This document shows, piece by piece, positions 1 through 12,689 of a stretch of 64,000 nucleotides of DNA. The DNA comes from Cordylochernes scorpioides (lineage: Eukaryota; Arthropoda; Arachnida; Pseudoscorpiones; Chernetidae), in NCBI GenBank assembly GCA_030710605.1, contig CP092886.1, positions 48,151,794-48,215,793 of the forward strand. The letters are read 5' to 3'. The notes below the pieces were generated by a model. It saw nothing but the letters and a program-made list of their open reading frames with translations. It did not search any database and was not told the origin of the DNA. The stretch's first letter is position 1. The number at the start of each line of letters is the position of its first letter. A program made the position numbers and the translations under genes.

Positions 1-1100
1 TTTATTATTCCCACGACTGCAAAACAGTATCATAACTTTACCTGACAAATACAAAACAAGTTGTTTACACACACACACACACAATAAAGACCAATACACC
101 AAGTTTAATAGATTCTGCAGGCTGTATATTTTAAGGCGAAAGTATTGACTGTTGACTCGTTCTGATGTAATCATTGGATGTATTAATTTACTTAGTCTAC
201 ACGCTGTTCTAACTGTTGTAAATGGCAAATTTGTGTAGACACTTCATGATTATACGGTATACATATTTCAAGCTACTATTTCTAATTACTATATGTAAAA
301 TTTGACATCGAATATGTAATTTCAAAATAAAACTACAACCTTTCGCAATGAGTTTCTTTTATTATAGATAATAAAAGAAACTCATTGCGAAAGGTTGTAG
401 TTTTATTTTGAAATTTGTAACGCAATTATTCGTTTACTTCAAATGTGTAATTTGTGTGCTTTCCAATGTTTAATTATGTTAATTTCACGTTGATTTGTAT
501 ATAATTTCAGATTTACACGCTATTATCCTAATTGTGGATATATGGCGTGTCTTTGCAACTGTTAAATAATAAAATAAATAATGATTAAACAAATCACTTA
601 TACAAAATCTAAACCTTATCTTAACAGTTCCAAAGTCAACAGCAGAAATCATCTTATTTATAACATACGTATATATAAGAACGTAATATTTTAAACTCTC
701 CTCACTTACCTTCTCTACTTGGGTCAATAAGGGAAGACTGTGGATGACGGTAATGCTGAACGATATCGTTAGTAGGCCTAGGCACACATAACATGAATCA
801 TTCATAGCCCGACAAACTATTTACGAACAAAATATTTATAATTTCTTGCAAAATCATGGAGATATTTGCTTTTTAATAGTTAGAAGCTTTATACATATTT
901 GTTAAAAAAGGTGCATGAAAGTAATTATAATTAAAAATTATTATATTAGAAATGGTAATCGAAACATAGAACTACGATTAAAAAATCGTTATGAATATTT
1001 CTATGAGAGAGAGAAAACGTTATAATTTATTTTCTCATAATGATTTTTTTTTTTTTATTTCGAGAACATTTTTGTAGTTTTTAAACACTTTTTTTTATTC
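1..1100. other. AT-rich flank without recognised gene
   Basis: I see no coding exon here. It holds a short CA microsatellite near 68-82 and the hairpin at 318-415. It lies outside the inverted duplication, so only one copy is present in the window. Confidence 0.6.
318..415. repeat. Near-perfect hairpin (fold-back repeat)
   Basis: Two arms of about 48 bp, centred near 366, are reverse complements of each other with almost no loop. The arms carry CTACAACCTTTCGCAATGAG and its complement. The form matches the other fold-back elements of this window, including one that proves to be a recent insertion (40065-40186). I see no coding capacity. Confidence 0.85.
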
Positions 1101-1402
1101 GATGGAAGGGTGGTCTAAACCGTTGGTTTTCGATCACTACGACCCGGGTTCAATTCCCGCATTGGGCACTTTTTTCTGTTAAAAAAAATGCTTCAATGGC
1201 CCCGAATTCTTGTGAAAGTCCAACCCCACCAGCGAGTGCAAGTAACCAAATGGGGCTCTGGCACATTTGTAAGTGCAAAAGTCGAACTGCTTTTCACATG
1301 TGTAGTTATGTGGTGCACTTACAGTAAAAGCAGTCGCCTACTTCTACCCACCATGATTATCATGGCCTGTACCACGTTTACTAGGGATAAGAAAAAAAAA
1401 AA
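1101..1402 (+). mobile_element. tRNA-derived SINE, copy 1
   Basis: About 300 bp. The head contains a B-box-like GGTTCAATTCC inside a tRNA-like segment. A conserved body follows, with a block reading CCACCATGATTATCATGG, then a CTAGGGATAAG end with a poly-A tail. Related copies lie at 15806-16105, 27093-27412, 33663-33968, 58142-58458 and, more diverged, 61840-62095. The inverted duplication begins inside this element, at 1341. The short open frames here are chance. Confidence 0.85.
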
Positions 1403-2391
1403 CACTTTTTTACAATTTTGTCTTGAATCATGAAAACGTTGCTTAACCAAATACTTTTACATTTTTTAAAAATATTTTCAATAAATATACATTGAATTTA
1501 CTTGATTTCAATGCATTACTAAATATGAAATATATCACATAGGTTTTTCATAACATAATTTTCAAGAAAATCTTTTACTTCAAGTCTCCCAAAGGTAATT
1601 CAAAGTGAAAAATCGGTGTCAGGTAGTTCATATCACACAGGTTTCAAATAATTTAAAATCGATTAAGAATATCTGGACAACTTCCTCCAGATGCATCAAA
1701 ATCTGCAGTGATTATAATGTTGTTTAATGTACGTTCTTAAAAAAGTAGTAAGACACTCAGTCAGTAAATATCTGATCTCAAGACTGCTACAGGAGTTCTT
1801 GTCTGTAGTTTGTCTCTGTATATAAATAATTTTCGCTTCAAACACATAATTAAATATTTTGTAAAAGGCTTATTTTGGATTTTAATAATATTTTTAATCA
1901 ATCCAATGTTTCGATGGACCAATCGTCCATCTTTTACGAGTTTTTTTTTTTTTTTGGTGTTTTGTTTTGAAGCACACAGCAGATCGCGAAAATGAATTGA
2001 ATAAGTTAGAAGTAGACTGGAAGTAGAGATGAAGTACCCCAGAGGTAGATATGTTGACAAGAATTTTACAAGAGGTATGCAAGAATTCAACAGAGCAATG
2101 TACATGTTTATGCTCTCAAACGTTGTATGCAAATAGAAGTGACCGGGAGAGTCTAATACGCGACGATAAGACTGGTTCTCTCGGCAGGCAACAATATTCG
2201 AATTTTTATAAGATCGAGAAAGACCGCGCTTCTATCAATTCGAGATGCCAGGATAATCTAGTCACCATGTGACACGCCACGTGAAGCGTTGTGTCTTCTC
2301 CAGTCGTTGTGATTGGAGAGTGGACCTCGCGTGGTACCTACACATGTGTACTGGCCCAAAATCGCAATAAATAATGTCAAATAGAGAGGAT

Positions 2392-2510
2392 ATAGGATAT
2401 ATAATAATGAATAGATTCAAAAAGGATGAGGTTTCTTATTTGAAAAATTAATTCGAGCTTTCGGGCGCAAGCTGCCCTTCTACAGGAATAATATATATAT
2501 ATAGGATATA
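2392..2510 (-). mobile_element. Short PLE-tail insertion, left haplotype only
   Basis: About 109 bp present here but absent at the matching place in the other arm (near 47780), flanked by a repeated ATAGGATATA. On the minus strand it has CTGTAGA, a GGGC/GCCC stem, GAAA and then GCTCG, the layout of a hammerhead core with one core substitution. The end resembles the PLE-type insertion at 32085-32390, so both are probably ends of one PLE family. Confidence 0.7.
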
Positions 2511-3242
2511 TGAACAATGTATATAAGGAGCCGTTGTTTAGCATAAAACTATATTGGAGATGAATATATGATCTCTGTGCCCTTATCCTATCCTGCCAAT
2601 AAGGTCAATACATTTAAAAAAGGGATCGGTCTTAATATCGCGTAACGTTAATTACAGGGTGATCATCGGTGTACGGACGTTAATGCCACTATGTTGGGTT
2701 ACATTTTCATAATGTCAGGATTTGGGACTCCAAGTAATCGACGCCGCACTATGTGGTAGCAAAATCTCCATACGTGCTTTTGACCGTGCTCAAAAACCAA
2801 CATAGTCGTTTGCCTAAAGCCCGAATAAGACAAAGGATAGCAATAAATTTAGCTATTTTGTGCGATGAATAATAACCCAGTCAATGTTTCGATTTTTTCT
2901 CCTTTCATCCTAGCTATAAGCTGGTAAAAGAACATATTTGGTTGAAAGTTTTCATCCCTTCAAAATAAAAGATACGCTTTGTTCAACAACTAATTGTTCT
3001 TATTTAAAAAAGTAAAACTATGAACTTCTATGATTCTTGTGCTCACATTCATGAAAATAAGAAATATATATATTATCGCATGCTGTGCACAACCTCACCT
3101 CCTTTGTCGAATATCACTATTCACAATGTATCATGATACAAGCTGCCGTAACTTACCAAAATTGACATATTTTAAGAAAAAGACATGATCTTACAAGCTT
3201 CTGATGGCTTTCCCCATATACTGTAATAAAATCAACTAATCT

Positions 3243-3720
3243 TTGATTTTTAATTATTCCAGAATATGGACTAAATATATTTTATTCGTTAATCACGAAA
3301 AGCCAATCACCATGCGTTTCAGACTGTTGGCCCTCGTCAACGTGGTGCAGGCAGTACCTCAACAACCAAATAAAAACCTTATCCCAGTACAATTTCACTT
3401 TAGCGTTCTCGGCAATTTATGGTTTTAAATACCCATTCCTTAATTTTTCAGGAAACCTCAAAGAATCAGATTTTTTGGTCGTTGAGGTACAGCTTGCACC
3501 ATGCTGACAAGCGATAATAGGCTGAAGGGCGTACGTTTTGGCTCTTTTCTAGATTAACGGAGAATAGGTATTTGCCAATATTCTGGAATAATTTTTAAAA
3601 ATCAAAGATTTGTTGATGATTACTTCGACAGATGGCGCAAGCCATCAGCAACTTTCAGTTACACGACCAGGAGATGATTTTATCTTAATTTATCAACTTG
3701 TCCCAGCACAATTTCACTCT
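3243..3720. mobile_element. Two head-to-head hammerhead-type repeat copies
   Basis: The minus-strand copy (about 3243-3400) has TTGACGA, a short stem and GAAACGC near 3311-3339. A plus-strand copy follows (about 3390-3720) with CTGACAA at 3504. Both share the GTACAATTTCAC and GGTCGTTGAGGTACAGC blocks of the better preserved element at 18369-18725, and the segment ends with a related AGATGGCGCAA block. The ribozyme cores are degenerate, so these are probably relics. Confidence 0.6.
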
Positions 3721-6700
3721 TGTATTGTTTGAACATATTTGTTATAGAGGAGATCAGCATGATATATTGAAAATGCACCTCCAGATGATGAAGCTGGAAG
3801 TTGCTAATGGTCACTGCTATATATCGGGAAATTATTAAATCATCAACTGGAAAATTCAATGGAAAATAAAATCACCAGTTAGTTGAGTTTCTGCAATGTC
3901 TCCTTTCTGGCCACATACAATTTGGTCGTATATGAAATCATTTGCGCTACCGTTATTTTAAATATCAACTCAAATTATTTATAAGAATTTAGTGATTTTC
4001 ATAATCAGTAATTTTATTTAACCTTTTAGGTATTTAAACTCGAAATGGTTTTTTTCCTTACTAAATAATTCATTATATGTTTCGTGACAAGTCTATAAAT
4101 AGGAATGCATTTTTTAAATTAGTGACAGGTTCTGAGAAGATTTTCACTATTCGGTGTGAAGGAAATCATTATTGTAGGTTGGTGACTTTTATGATCAAGT
4201 AAAGATAGATCAACCATGAAAACTTCGAAGGTTGCTGCGTTTCTATCTATAATATTCGATAAGTATTCGCTCTCTTTGGTCGTCTTTGAATAAATCAGAG
4301 AATATTTTTTAAATATAGAATGTGAAAATTATAATTAGAATATTTATACTCAAAGGTATTCTATAATAAAAATATTCTATTTTAAACCAAATTATTAAAC
4401 CCTTTCCTTACAATTCACAATATTTCAATTCAATAATTGTAAATTTTTATTAAAATATTTTATGTTAACCTTTCAGGATGTTATGATTAAAAGTAAAAAT
4501 AAAAACTATGCAATTTAACCTCATTTATATATTAACACTTAATCCGACTTTTTTTTGCCTATCAAGAGGTTTTATAAATATGTATTTATATTATAATATG
4601 ATATAGCGTGTTATTTGTTAATCACTCTCAAAAGTATCTATTCCTTTATTTCCATTATTGTTCCTCTGGGAACGAAAGTATTGGAAAGCCTCTAGTTCCT
4701 CAACCATTTCTGGTCAAGAGAAGAAGTCAGGGAGCTAAACTGGTAATGCCTCTCGATCCACTACTGATGAGACAGGTCAATCCAAGACGTTTTCCAAGTA
4801 TAGAGATAGTACTAAATGTGGACAACTTTTAAATTTCAGTAGTTGCAGACAATTGCTGCGTTCACCAACTTCCTACATGTATAATATGAAGGTCTCCTGC
4901 CTGCGCATGGAATATTTCAGAGGAGGCGAGCGACCAAATCATCTCAAACAAAGAGATGAATATGCATGTAGACTCAACTAAATATCATTGGGAAATATCA
5001 ATATCGTCATAAAACTTTATAATATTTATGTTTGTCAAATATGTCAAATTTTACAAAATTATTTGTTCGAGATATTTATGAATTACTTTTAATAATATGT
5101 ATCTGATTTTTTAAATGCTTGAAGCATTATCCAACATTTTTTCTGCATCATAATTTAAGTGGTTAGACAATTTATAGCAATCTTTTGATTTATAATAAAA
5201 TTCACAGAGAAAAATGTTTTTTCATGGAAACAAGATTCGGCATTGTTGGAGCTGTGTTAGAAGACATACCAAGTTCTAGAGCTTGCCCATCTGCTGCGAC
5301 CAAACTTCTGCTGAAGCTCTGAAAAATAATGAAGTGTTATTTCAGACCACGGTGTAGCATTTCTTAGGATAAACTCCCTTGTTGGTGCCTGTCTTTTACA
5401 AAATCATAACTGAAATATGTGATTTTCTAATAACAGCATAGGGTTTTACAGTTGGAACAATAATTTATGTTATTGTGTCTTAGATTTATGTTAGGAATGT
5501 TTCTGCGACAATCCGATAGTCGCATTCCCGGGTAATTCTTGTAAAATGTTCTTTTCGTCCATTTCTTCATCTTTTTAATGATTATAATAAAATTCACATT
5601 TTAAAAATTATTTTATAATTTAACAATTGATTGAATTTACTTTAAAAATATGTACAATTTTCATTTTTCTATATTTATGATTATAAGGTATTATATATCC
5701 TGATAAAGATATTTACACTTTCAATATTTTCAGCTATGTTTAATGAGATGCAACTTCTTTAGTATTTTAAAAGAATACTTTCTTCTTCTAAAATGATGAA
5801 CAAATTGGCAGAATAAACCAGACTATATATAAGAAAAATTTTAAGAAAATTATATATTTCAATATAAAATGTATTTACATAGACTTTGGTATTTTTTATG
5901 CTGAAAATTTTACTGATTTTACTTGATTAACATTGTTTTTTTAGGGGTTTCAATATCTCATTTACAAGTTTCCAACATTTCTTGATAAAATTAATTGGTG
6001 ACGTTTATTGCAAGCTTTGTATATTAAAATATTGCGATAAATTATGCAAGTTGCTGCAGAAAATTTTTCATGGTCTAGAAATTCCACTATAAACAAGTTA
6101 TTGAATTTTTTTTTTTTTTTGAACAGTTGTTTGACTACATTGATATTATATATTTATTTATTATCAAATAAGACGCGAAATCCCCACAAGGGATGCTTGC
6201 GTCAAGAAACAACACTAAGATACTATATTACATAAACAATTTAATAATTACATGGTTTGAGTAGAGTTTAAGAAGAAAAGAAAGGAAAGTACTCTAAAAT
6301 CATGCTTGAATTTACAAACAACTAATGAAATAAATACAAATAAATATACCTAGATTTTATGTATACTATACGAATGTGAAACATGTTCTTCTTTTCATTA
6401 TGTTAAAAGATTGTAATGTTATCCTGTTCAGAAATTGCAAGAATATTGTACCTGAAGATGCCTTGAATTAAATATTTGCCTCAGATTTGTAAATATTGCT
6501 TTGCGTGGGTTACTTATTTGATTCTCTCTATTAGTTCACCTCTACACAATGCCGTACTCTCTAACAAACAAATCCTGCTCATTTACTATCAAATAATTAT
6601 AAACCTTTTAGGCGAAATATGAAAAATAGCTTGTTATGAGGTAAATTTGACAAATAAAACAGATGTGTGAGCATTTTATTATAAATAATAATTCGAATTT

Positions 6701-7009
6701 GAAAAAAGAAATTACTTTTGTTTGATGGCGAGAGAAATTATTCCATTTTTTAATCTTAATTTTTTGTTTAAGTTTTCATCTATTTATAAATTAATATATT
6801 TATTTCTATATAAGAAGAAATTGAAATACCAAGTTGAAAGTGATATTCGTAACTTTAAATGATATTCATAAAATTGTTATTGAAAAATTCATTAGGAATT
6901 AAAACAGGAAAGATGATCTCATATCAATATAACCGATGTACTTGGAAATGTATTATTTATGAATACCTACATATACATGCATATTAATTTAAAAGGCATA
7001 TATTGAATC
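3721..7009. other. AT-rich non-coding DNA
   Basis: I find no exon, RNA gene or repeat family I can name. The stretch is strongly AT-rich and present in both arms (right copy about 43300-46570). Open frames are short and show no domain. Confidence 0.5.
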
Positions 7010-7240
7010 AAAATATCATTTATTTTACATTTTAAAAAATATTTCAGCTGGCTAAACGCTCCCCTTTTTCAAGGTATTATAACATATTAATGTATTTTGA
7101 AAATAGAGCAATCCATAAATAAATATTTAGTTAAAAAGCATATATTTGGATCAAAATATCATTTATTTTACCAATATTTCAGTTGGCTGAACGCCAACCC
7201 TTTTCAAGGTATTATAACATTTTATAACATATTAATGTGT
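7010..7240 (-). mobile_element. Two tandem PLE-tail-like repeats
   Basis: Two direct copies of a roughly 110-bp unit. On the minus strand each reads CCTTGAAAAGG, a GTTGGC/GCCAAC-type stem, GAAATATT, then an AT-rich tail ending near a CAATATATGCC-like block. Related copies are at 12690-12780, 23085-23230, 28915-29090 and 61000-61095. The GAAA-after-stem layout recalls a decayed hammerhead. Both haplotypes carry the pair (right copy 43050-43300). Confidence 0.6.
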
Positions 7241-7669
7241 GTCAACAACAAACTCGGCACCACATAACGTCAATAGAATTAAGTTTAACAAATATTTTTG
7301 CTTATATATATATATATATTCAATAGGGAGAAAAAAATTGATATATATATGGTAATTTAAACCAACAACCCTATATTGTTTAATACTTATAACAAGATTG
7401 TAATGTTGTATATAGAAACACATCTATAAATAATTATACGCATGATTGACATGTGTCATTGCATCACCATATGTAATGTACTTTGTACAAACTGAGGATG
7501 AATAAATAAAACTATGTAATAGATTAAGAGCTGAGTTAAAGCAAGATTGAGAAGTTCAAAAATGTCTAAAATCGAGAGAGAAATCCAACAACCCTGGCAA
7601 GTCGTTGCCATCGAGGTCAAAGGGTGCAGAATGCCGCAGACGTTCAAAGTCCAACCCCCCCCCCTCCTC

Positions 7670-7735
7670 GGGAATGGTATATAAAAAACCTCGATTTTAG
7701 CCCTACTCAGTCAGTCACTTCACCGTCGGCGTGAG
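7670..7735 (+). promoter_or_regulatory. Candidate TATA/initiator promoter with short first exon
   Basis: TATATAAAAAA at 7678-7688 is followed by TCAGTCAGTCAC at 7707-7718, about 30 bp from TATA to the initiator A. A GTGAG donor-like site follows shortly downstream near 7731. The same layout stands at 13558-13615 and at the chitin-binding gene (62660-62720). I could not find the protein it would serve, so this may be a non-coding transcript or chance. Confidence 0.4.
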
Positions 7736-8663
7736 CCCTTGTTGGTTGCAGCCAGGTCCACCTCATCGACCATGTAAAACAGTAAGACTCATCTAACTCC
7801 ATCTTGCTCTTAGCTCGACTCCTATCTGTTCATGGAACTTTCCTACTACAGGTGTGTCTCTTCGTTTTGTGTGTGTGGACATTCCCAAGCTTTCCACTCT
7901 GCCTCGACCACGACTGCCTTCTACTCTGTGAAAACTGTTAAAGGTCTTCCAAAGTGCAGAGAGGTGCTGGAAAACTCTCCACGCCCTGACTGTCCCTCTC
8001 GGTTACTACAGGTTTGACCCCCGGTTACCACAGCTTATAGCGAGAGTCGACAGGATACCTCATCACAGAAGAGTCGACAGTATCATATCACATATATATT
8101 TATATTATGAACAAAATAAATTTTGTAAATTAGGGTGTGAATATTTTGAATATTAACAATAACGCCTATTTTGATCCAATAAAGATTCATTTATGGATGG
8201 CTCTATTTTAAAAAAATACATGTATATGTGATGAAATTTTAAATCCTGATCATGTGAACTTCTCAAAACCTTCTATTAGCAGATTCATTTTTTTATAATT
8301 GAAATGTGAAAATTATATGGTAGTTGAGAAATTGTGCCACATTAACAAATATTACTTCATTTATTGTTAACCCTCGAAGACTGCCACTTTTATAAAGGGA
8401 CTGATACACAATCCTCTGATGAAGATAGTCTTTTAAACGCCTGGTTAACGCATAATAATGTTAACACACGTCGCAATATTATCTATAAGTGTTGAAAACC
8501 ATTCTCATTTCTAGCTTCCTAGATTTTTGAATAAATAGCAATTAACTACTCACTTATTTGAAGTGGCCCCATGGTTGGAACCTGCAAACAAACATTCCGT
8601 TAACTACTTTTAGTCTTCGATTTATACAATTCTGATTTGCGTGCGGATATGGTTTTCAAATTA
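7736..8663. other. Possible transcript body, otherwise non-coding
   Basis: Downstream of the candidate promoter there are acceptor-like TTGCTCTTAG near 7815 and a 61-codon frame at 7832-8017 with several cysteines but no recognisable domain. A short PLE-tail-like piece with ATGGATGGCTCTATTTT sits near 8165-8215. I cannot support a gene. Confidence 0.3.
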
Positions 8664-8851
8664 CAAGGTTGTCCCAAAAGTTCGTAAACACTTGCAAAAA
8701 ATTGAAATACCAATATTATTCGTCGTTATGTATAATGTATTTGTATTATGAATAAAGTAATTGTATTATGTATTCGTCGTAATAGTTTTATTCGTCAAGT
8801 AATAAGAAAAACAACGTTTTAAGAAAAACACGAACTTTTGAGACAACCTTA
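8664..8851. mobile_element. MITE C, inverted-repeat transposon (about 190 bp)
   Basis: Terminal inverted repeats of about 20 bp: AAGGTTGTCCCAAAAGTTCGT at the left and its near complement ending GACAACCTT at the right. No coding capacity, so probably a non-autonomous element mobilised by a Tc1/mariner-type transposase. A second copy is at 21810-21980. Confidence 0.75.
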
Positions 8852-9654
8852 TATTATATAAATGATATTCAACAGGACTATATATATATAATGCAAGATT
8901 GCGGAAGGATAGTTTTCATGTATAGAAAGGGGCACATCTTTCTTTAAAATTGCGCTTAAACAAGGCATTTGGTCTATCATTCTAATAAAGCTGGTGGTAC
9001 ATATTCCTCAATACCAACTGTACGTTTTGTACTGGGGTGGTAAGAAAGGTATTGTTAAAGGAGAGGGGCCTCTTTCAATATATATTTCTTCCTAGGACTT
9101 GGGATTTCTAGTAAAAAAAAAATTATAATTTATATAGAAACCCCCACACAGTCCTAGATGAAATATCAGGCATTCAGATTGTTGAAGTATTCCAAAGAGT
9201 GTAGAAGTGAATGAATTATATTAACCCAAGGTAAATTCATTAAAATGAAGAACGGCGAATGTATGTACTAGAATAAAACATCCTATTGAATGAAATATAA
9301 ATTTATTTGCTTTATATGTAAACAAAAAGAGAAAATGTAGAGCAAACCCTGTTCTAAGTGGCCACTCAAATGAGCCAAAATAGATTGATTATTGATTACA
9401 GGTTCCCGCTTATGACAGGGTCTGCTTAAAACACAAATTCTCTAGTATAATTTAAAAAAAAACTTCAGACAAACGGCAACAAGACTAAAGGTAGATGAAA
9501 TAGTTCTTGAAGTATATTGATCGATGAAAATAAATGCTCCCACTCCCGTAAAAATACATGCTAAACTAAGGGCGAATTGTCGGATTCGGGTTGATGACAA
9601 AGATACAGTAGCATGTTTGGAAATGCATTATATATATAATGAATTCTAAATAAT
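8852..9654. other. Non-coding DNA, nothing recognised
   Basis: AT-rich, with a TA run near 8880. I see no gene or repeat family. The right-arm copy is about 40600-41425. Confidence 0.5.
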
Positions 9655-9965
9655 TCATCCTCTCTCTTTCGTTATTCCCCCCCCCCCCACTATTTTTAAC
9701 CCACATACACACATGCATATATGTCGTAACCCCGAGTAAGCCGACGTGTGAATGAACTGTTCAGTCGTAGCCGTGGGCGAGAGTGGTGAGGCACTTCCCG
9801 CACGTGAGCAGCAAGAAGCAGAGGCAGGGTAGGTCTTAGCACCGAGCGGATTGGAGACAGCCCACGGGACAAAGGTGGGGGCCATGGACGCATACCGGGA
9901 TACCGCACACAGGCGAATGTATGGAACGAGAGTGGCCGGCATAGAATGGACACACGCTATGATTA
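9655..9965. other. GC-rich island bordered by a C/G run
   Basis: About 250 bp far more GC-rich than its surroundings, next to a run of 12 C (9677-9688). The matching run in the other arm is about 25 G (40573-40597). Overlapping open frames of up to 95 codons exist on the minus strand, but they show no domain and differ between the two copies by indels. It could be a first exon or regulatory island. I cannot decide. Confidence 0.4.
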
Positions 9966-9977
9966 ATCTATGAGCTG

Positions 9978-10200
9978 ACTCCGCGATAAAGAAATATACA
10001 GAACTACATAGTTTTAGTCACTTATAGAACAGGTTACCGCTTAACAGAAAACTGCGATAAAGAATAACCAAGGGACTACATAATTTTAGCTGCTTAAAAC
10101 AAGTTCCTACGTAACAGAGAACTGCGATAAAGAAGAATTCAGGACTTCCTTTCTTCATAATTTAACTGTCGTACAACAGGTTCCTACTTAATAAAGATTT
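9978..10200. repeat. 70-bp tandem repeat, three copies
   Basis: The block GCGATAAAGAA recurs at about 9982, 10052 and 10122, each followed by a diverged ACTACAT..TTTTAG..AACAGGTT segment. The spacing is 70 bp. The copies are imperfect and present in both arms. In the right arm the middle unit hosts the fold-back insertion at 40065-40186. Confidence 0.7.
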
Positions 10201-10516
10201 TATCATATTGAAAACAGATTAATGGTATAGTCAAAATCTCTCTATTTTGAAAAAAAACTAAATAAACATTTCAACATATAAAAATAATTAAGTCGTTATG
10301 AATGCTTAACTTCAGGGTCTTATATTTCCAAAGAGTATAAATCATTCGACATAGTTCTGTTATTTCCAGTTTTTGTGATGCAATGAAAAGAACATATTCT
10401 TTATAATATCCATGGAATAGCCATATATTGTATAACTAGAGTAGGTTGTGAATGGCTAAAGCATTTCCTAAACACGATAAACACTTTTAAATCGGATCAT
10501 CATTCTGAACACGACA

Positions 10517-10721
10517 TACACTCATAGACAAAACTTAAGAAAGTCGTAACTTTTAATAGGATTCAGACAATAACTCTGAAAGCTATTTGATACACAGTGA
10601 CCTTTATTGAAGACACGCGAGATAACCAAGTGTGAATATAATTGCCTTTGTCTGCTTCAAAAAATAGACGACCGGCGATATCAAAGACACACCACTTCCT
10701 TAATTTTTTTCCATAAGTGTA
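10517..10721. mobile_element. MITE A, inverted-repeat transposon (about 205 bp)
   Basis: Left end TACACTCATAGACAAAACTT and right end TAATTTTTTTCCATAAGTGTA are imperfect inverted repeats. The interior has no transposase. Further copies are at 17544-17760 and 58991-59218, with a partial copy at 35105-35250. TA at both ends fits Tc1/mariner-type insertion. Confidence 0.75.
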
Positions 10722-11165
10722 TTTGTGACAAAAGCTCTCTGGACAAAGGACGAAGGCTCTCTGTATCTCCGCATAGCAATGTTGGAGAAAAGACATTTAT
10801 AATAGCTGCCGTATATATTATAGATCTGTTCATTTATTTTGATAAAATTACCCTTTGGTCACTATAAGATATTTATTTTTTACAGGAAAATAAAATATTT
10901 TTTCTGTCCGAATTTTCTTTTCTGAACAAATATAAGTTCCCCTGCAAGGCCAAATCCTTTAAATCGATTTAATGTTTAACAATTAATGACATTTATATAA
11001 TGCTTGGAAGTAAATCAAGTATTATGTCATATCACCGTTATGACAATAATTTTATTTGTTAGTTTTCTGACACGCTGAGTGATAAATATTTTATTTTTAT
11101 TTTAGTAAAAGGAATTTTGATGTTTAAATTGTAATACTACTTTTTTTTTGTTATAAAAACTAATT
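10722..11165. other. Non-coding DNA, nothing recognised
   Basis: AT-rich spacer between two MITEs. No exon or RNA gene seen. Confidence 0.5.
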
Positions 11166-11415
11166 CCACAAGCCTTATAATGTAATGGTTATAGTGAAAT
11201 GGAGGCCATGGCTAATCAGTCCTGAATCTCCCAGCGGTTTCGTCAGTTTAATCTCCAAAGCTATTTCTACAGACCTTATACTGCAATAATAAAATTAGAA
11301 ATGGGAGGGAAAATCTGGAGATTAAACTGGCGAAACCGTTTGGAGGGTTCACCACCGAAGAGCCATTCCCTCTCCCATTTCAATTATTATCATTACAATC
11401 TGTAGGAATAGCTTT
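11166..11415. mobile_element. MITE B, long-inverted-repeat element
   Basis: The two halves are imperfect inverted repeats. An inner block around CAGCGGTTTCGTCAGTTTAA pairs with TTAAACTGGCGAAACCG, and the outer ends run from TTCCACAAG to TGTAGGAA. The related copy at 13895-14085 has the same CGGTTTCGCC core. No protein is encoded. Confidence 0.65.
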
Positions 11416-12330
11416 TTATTTATAAAGAGTAGCGAGTTATAAAACGTGTAGTTGTTTATAACGCTATGATGGTGGAAATATTCAAAACCGGGTCGATTTT
11501 AAACATTTATTTGGGAAATTTCCGGATCTTACCCGTTATAGCCTGAAAAAATCATAAAGAGCTAAACAGAAAGATTAGTACTGGAGACAATAACAAAGGG
11601 AGGGCTACCAATAATCTTAAATCAAAGTTCCATACAACTTACGAAGTTATATTGTACTTTGTGTGTGTGTGTCAAAGAAATAAAATCAATATATAAAAAA
11701 ATACAAAATTAAAAATATTTACAAAACAAAATTCAAACACGTACCTTCTCCATACCGAATAATCAGGCTTTAACCAGGCTTATAGGTGCCCTATAAGTAT
11801 ATTAAAAACCGATCATAATATTTAAAAGTAAAAATAAATTTGCCAAATCCCGAACACCTAGAATTCTGAAACTTTGTCACTTGATTAACCATTAGGTTTA
11901 AACAAGTGTAGCAAATTTTAGACTTCAAGTGGCTCTGCACTTATATAAAAAATCACTAACAATATTTTTGGACTCACAGACGAGCAGACAAACAGATTAG
12001 CAAGTTAAATAAAAGCGTTTTAAAAAAAGGTTCTAATCATTATATTTTAACAAGCTTGAGTGAGCTTGTGTGAACCACAACCTATATTATTATCACGTTA
12101 GTTATTGCACATAACGAATAAGCCTTTAAAACGATATAAACTTTTGAGTCAAAAGAGAGAGAAATAAGGATAACCCAGGCCCCTGGAGCGCAAGAAACGC
12201 CAACTGCCCGGGAGAGTCAAAAGACGATCCAGTGAATATATATATATATATTAGAATTATTTTTAAAAAACATTTTTTTCATGTATATATATATATGAAA
12301 AGATATTAGAGAGAGAGAAAAAAATAAAAG
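11416..12330. other. Non-coding DNA with microsatellites
   Basis: A GT run near 11660 and TA runs near 12235-12295. No gene recognised. The right-arm copy is about 37800-38680. Confidence 0.5.
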
Positions 12331-12590
12331 GGTCAGGTGTTGATATTAAAAATAAAAAAAGTATATCCTGACCAGGAGCACACGTTTTTACAGATGGCAG
12401 AGCGCTATCTGGTGAAACAGAAATCAACTAAACATTGATTTAGCCTGTTCCCTGATATTTGGCCAACCCAATTTCTTGATAAATCAAGAAAAGCCATCCA
12501 CGAACGCGTTTCTCGCCGTTGGCGCTCTGCCATCTGTAAAGCACATATGCTCCTGGTCAGAATATGCCTTTTAATTTTTTAATATGTATA
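12331..12590. repeat. Fold-back element with GGTCAGG ends
   Basis: Inverted arms: CCTGACCAGGAGCACACG at 12367 pairs with GCTCCTGGTCAG near 12548, and both arms contain a GATGGCAGAGCGC block. The minus strand of the interior has GAGAAACGCG near a GCC/GGC stem, resembling the hammerhead 3' core but without a CTGANGA box. The same family recurs at 20270-20545. Confidence 0.65.
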
Positions 12591-12689
12591 TATATTAAAA
12601 ACAAAAAACATATCTCTCTCTCTCCTGACCACTCATATGAGCATTTTAGACATCAGTGCGCCATATATTTCTCTCATATTTTTAATATA

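Noticed and set aside
485-805. 106-codon minus-strand frame with hydrophobic segments
   Set aside because: Low-complexity AT-rich translation, no domain or splice context. It looks like a chance frame.
1101-1175. A functional tRNA gene
   Set aside because: The tRNA-like head lacks a full cloverleaf and is followed by the conserved SINE body in every copy.
1188-1433. Protein-like frames within SINE copies (also 15870-16299, 27185-27391, 33486-33791, 58094-58504)
   Set aside because: They change between copies, overlap the tRNA-like head and tail, and show no conserved protein.
9655-9953. GC-rich overlapping frames resembling an Arg/Pro-rich protein
   Set aside because: The allelic copy at 40303-40713 has indels that change the frame, so coding is not conserved.
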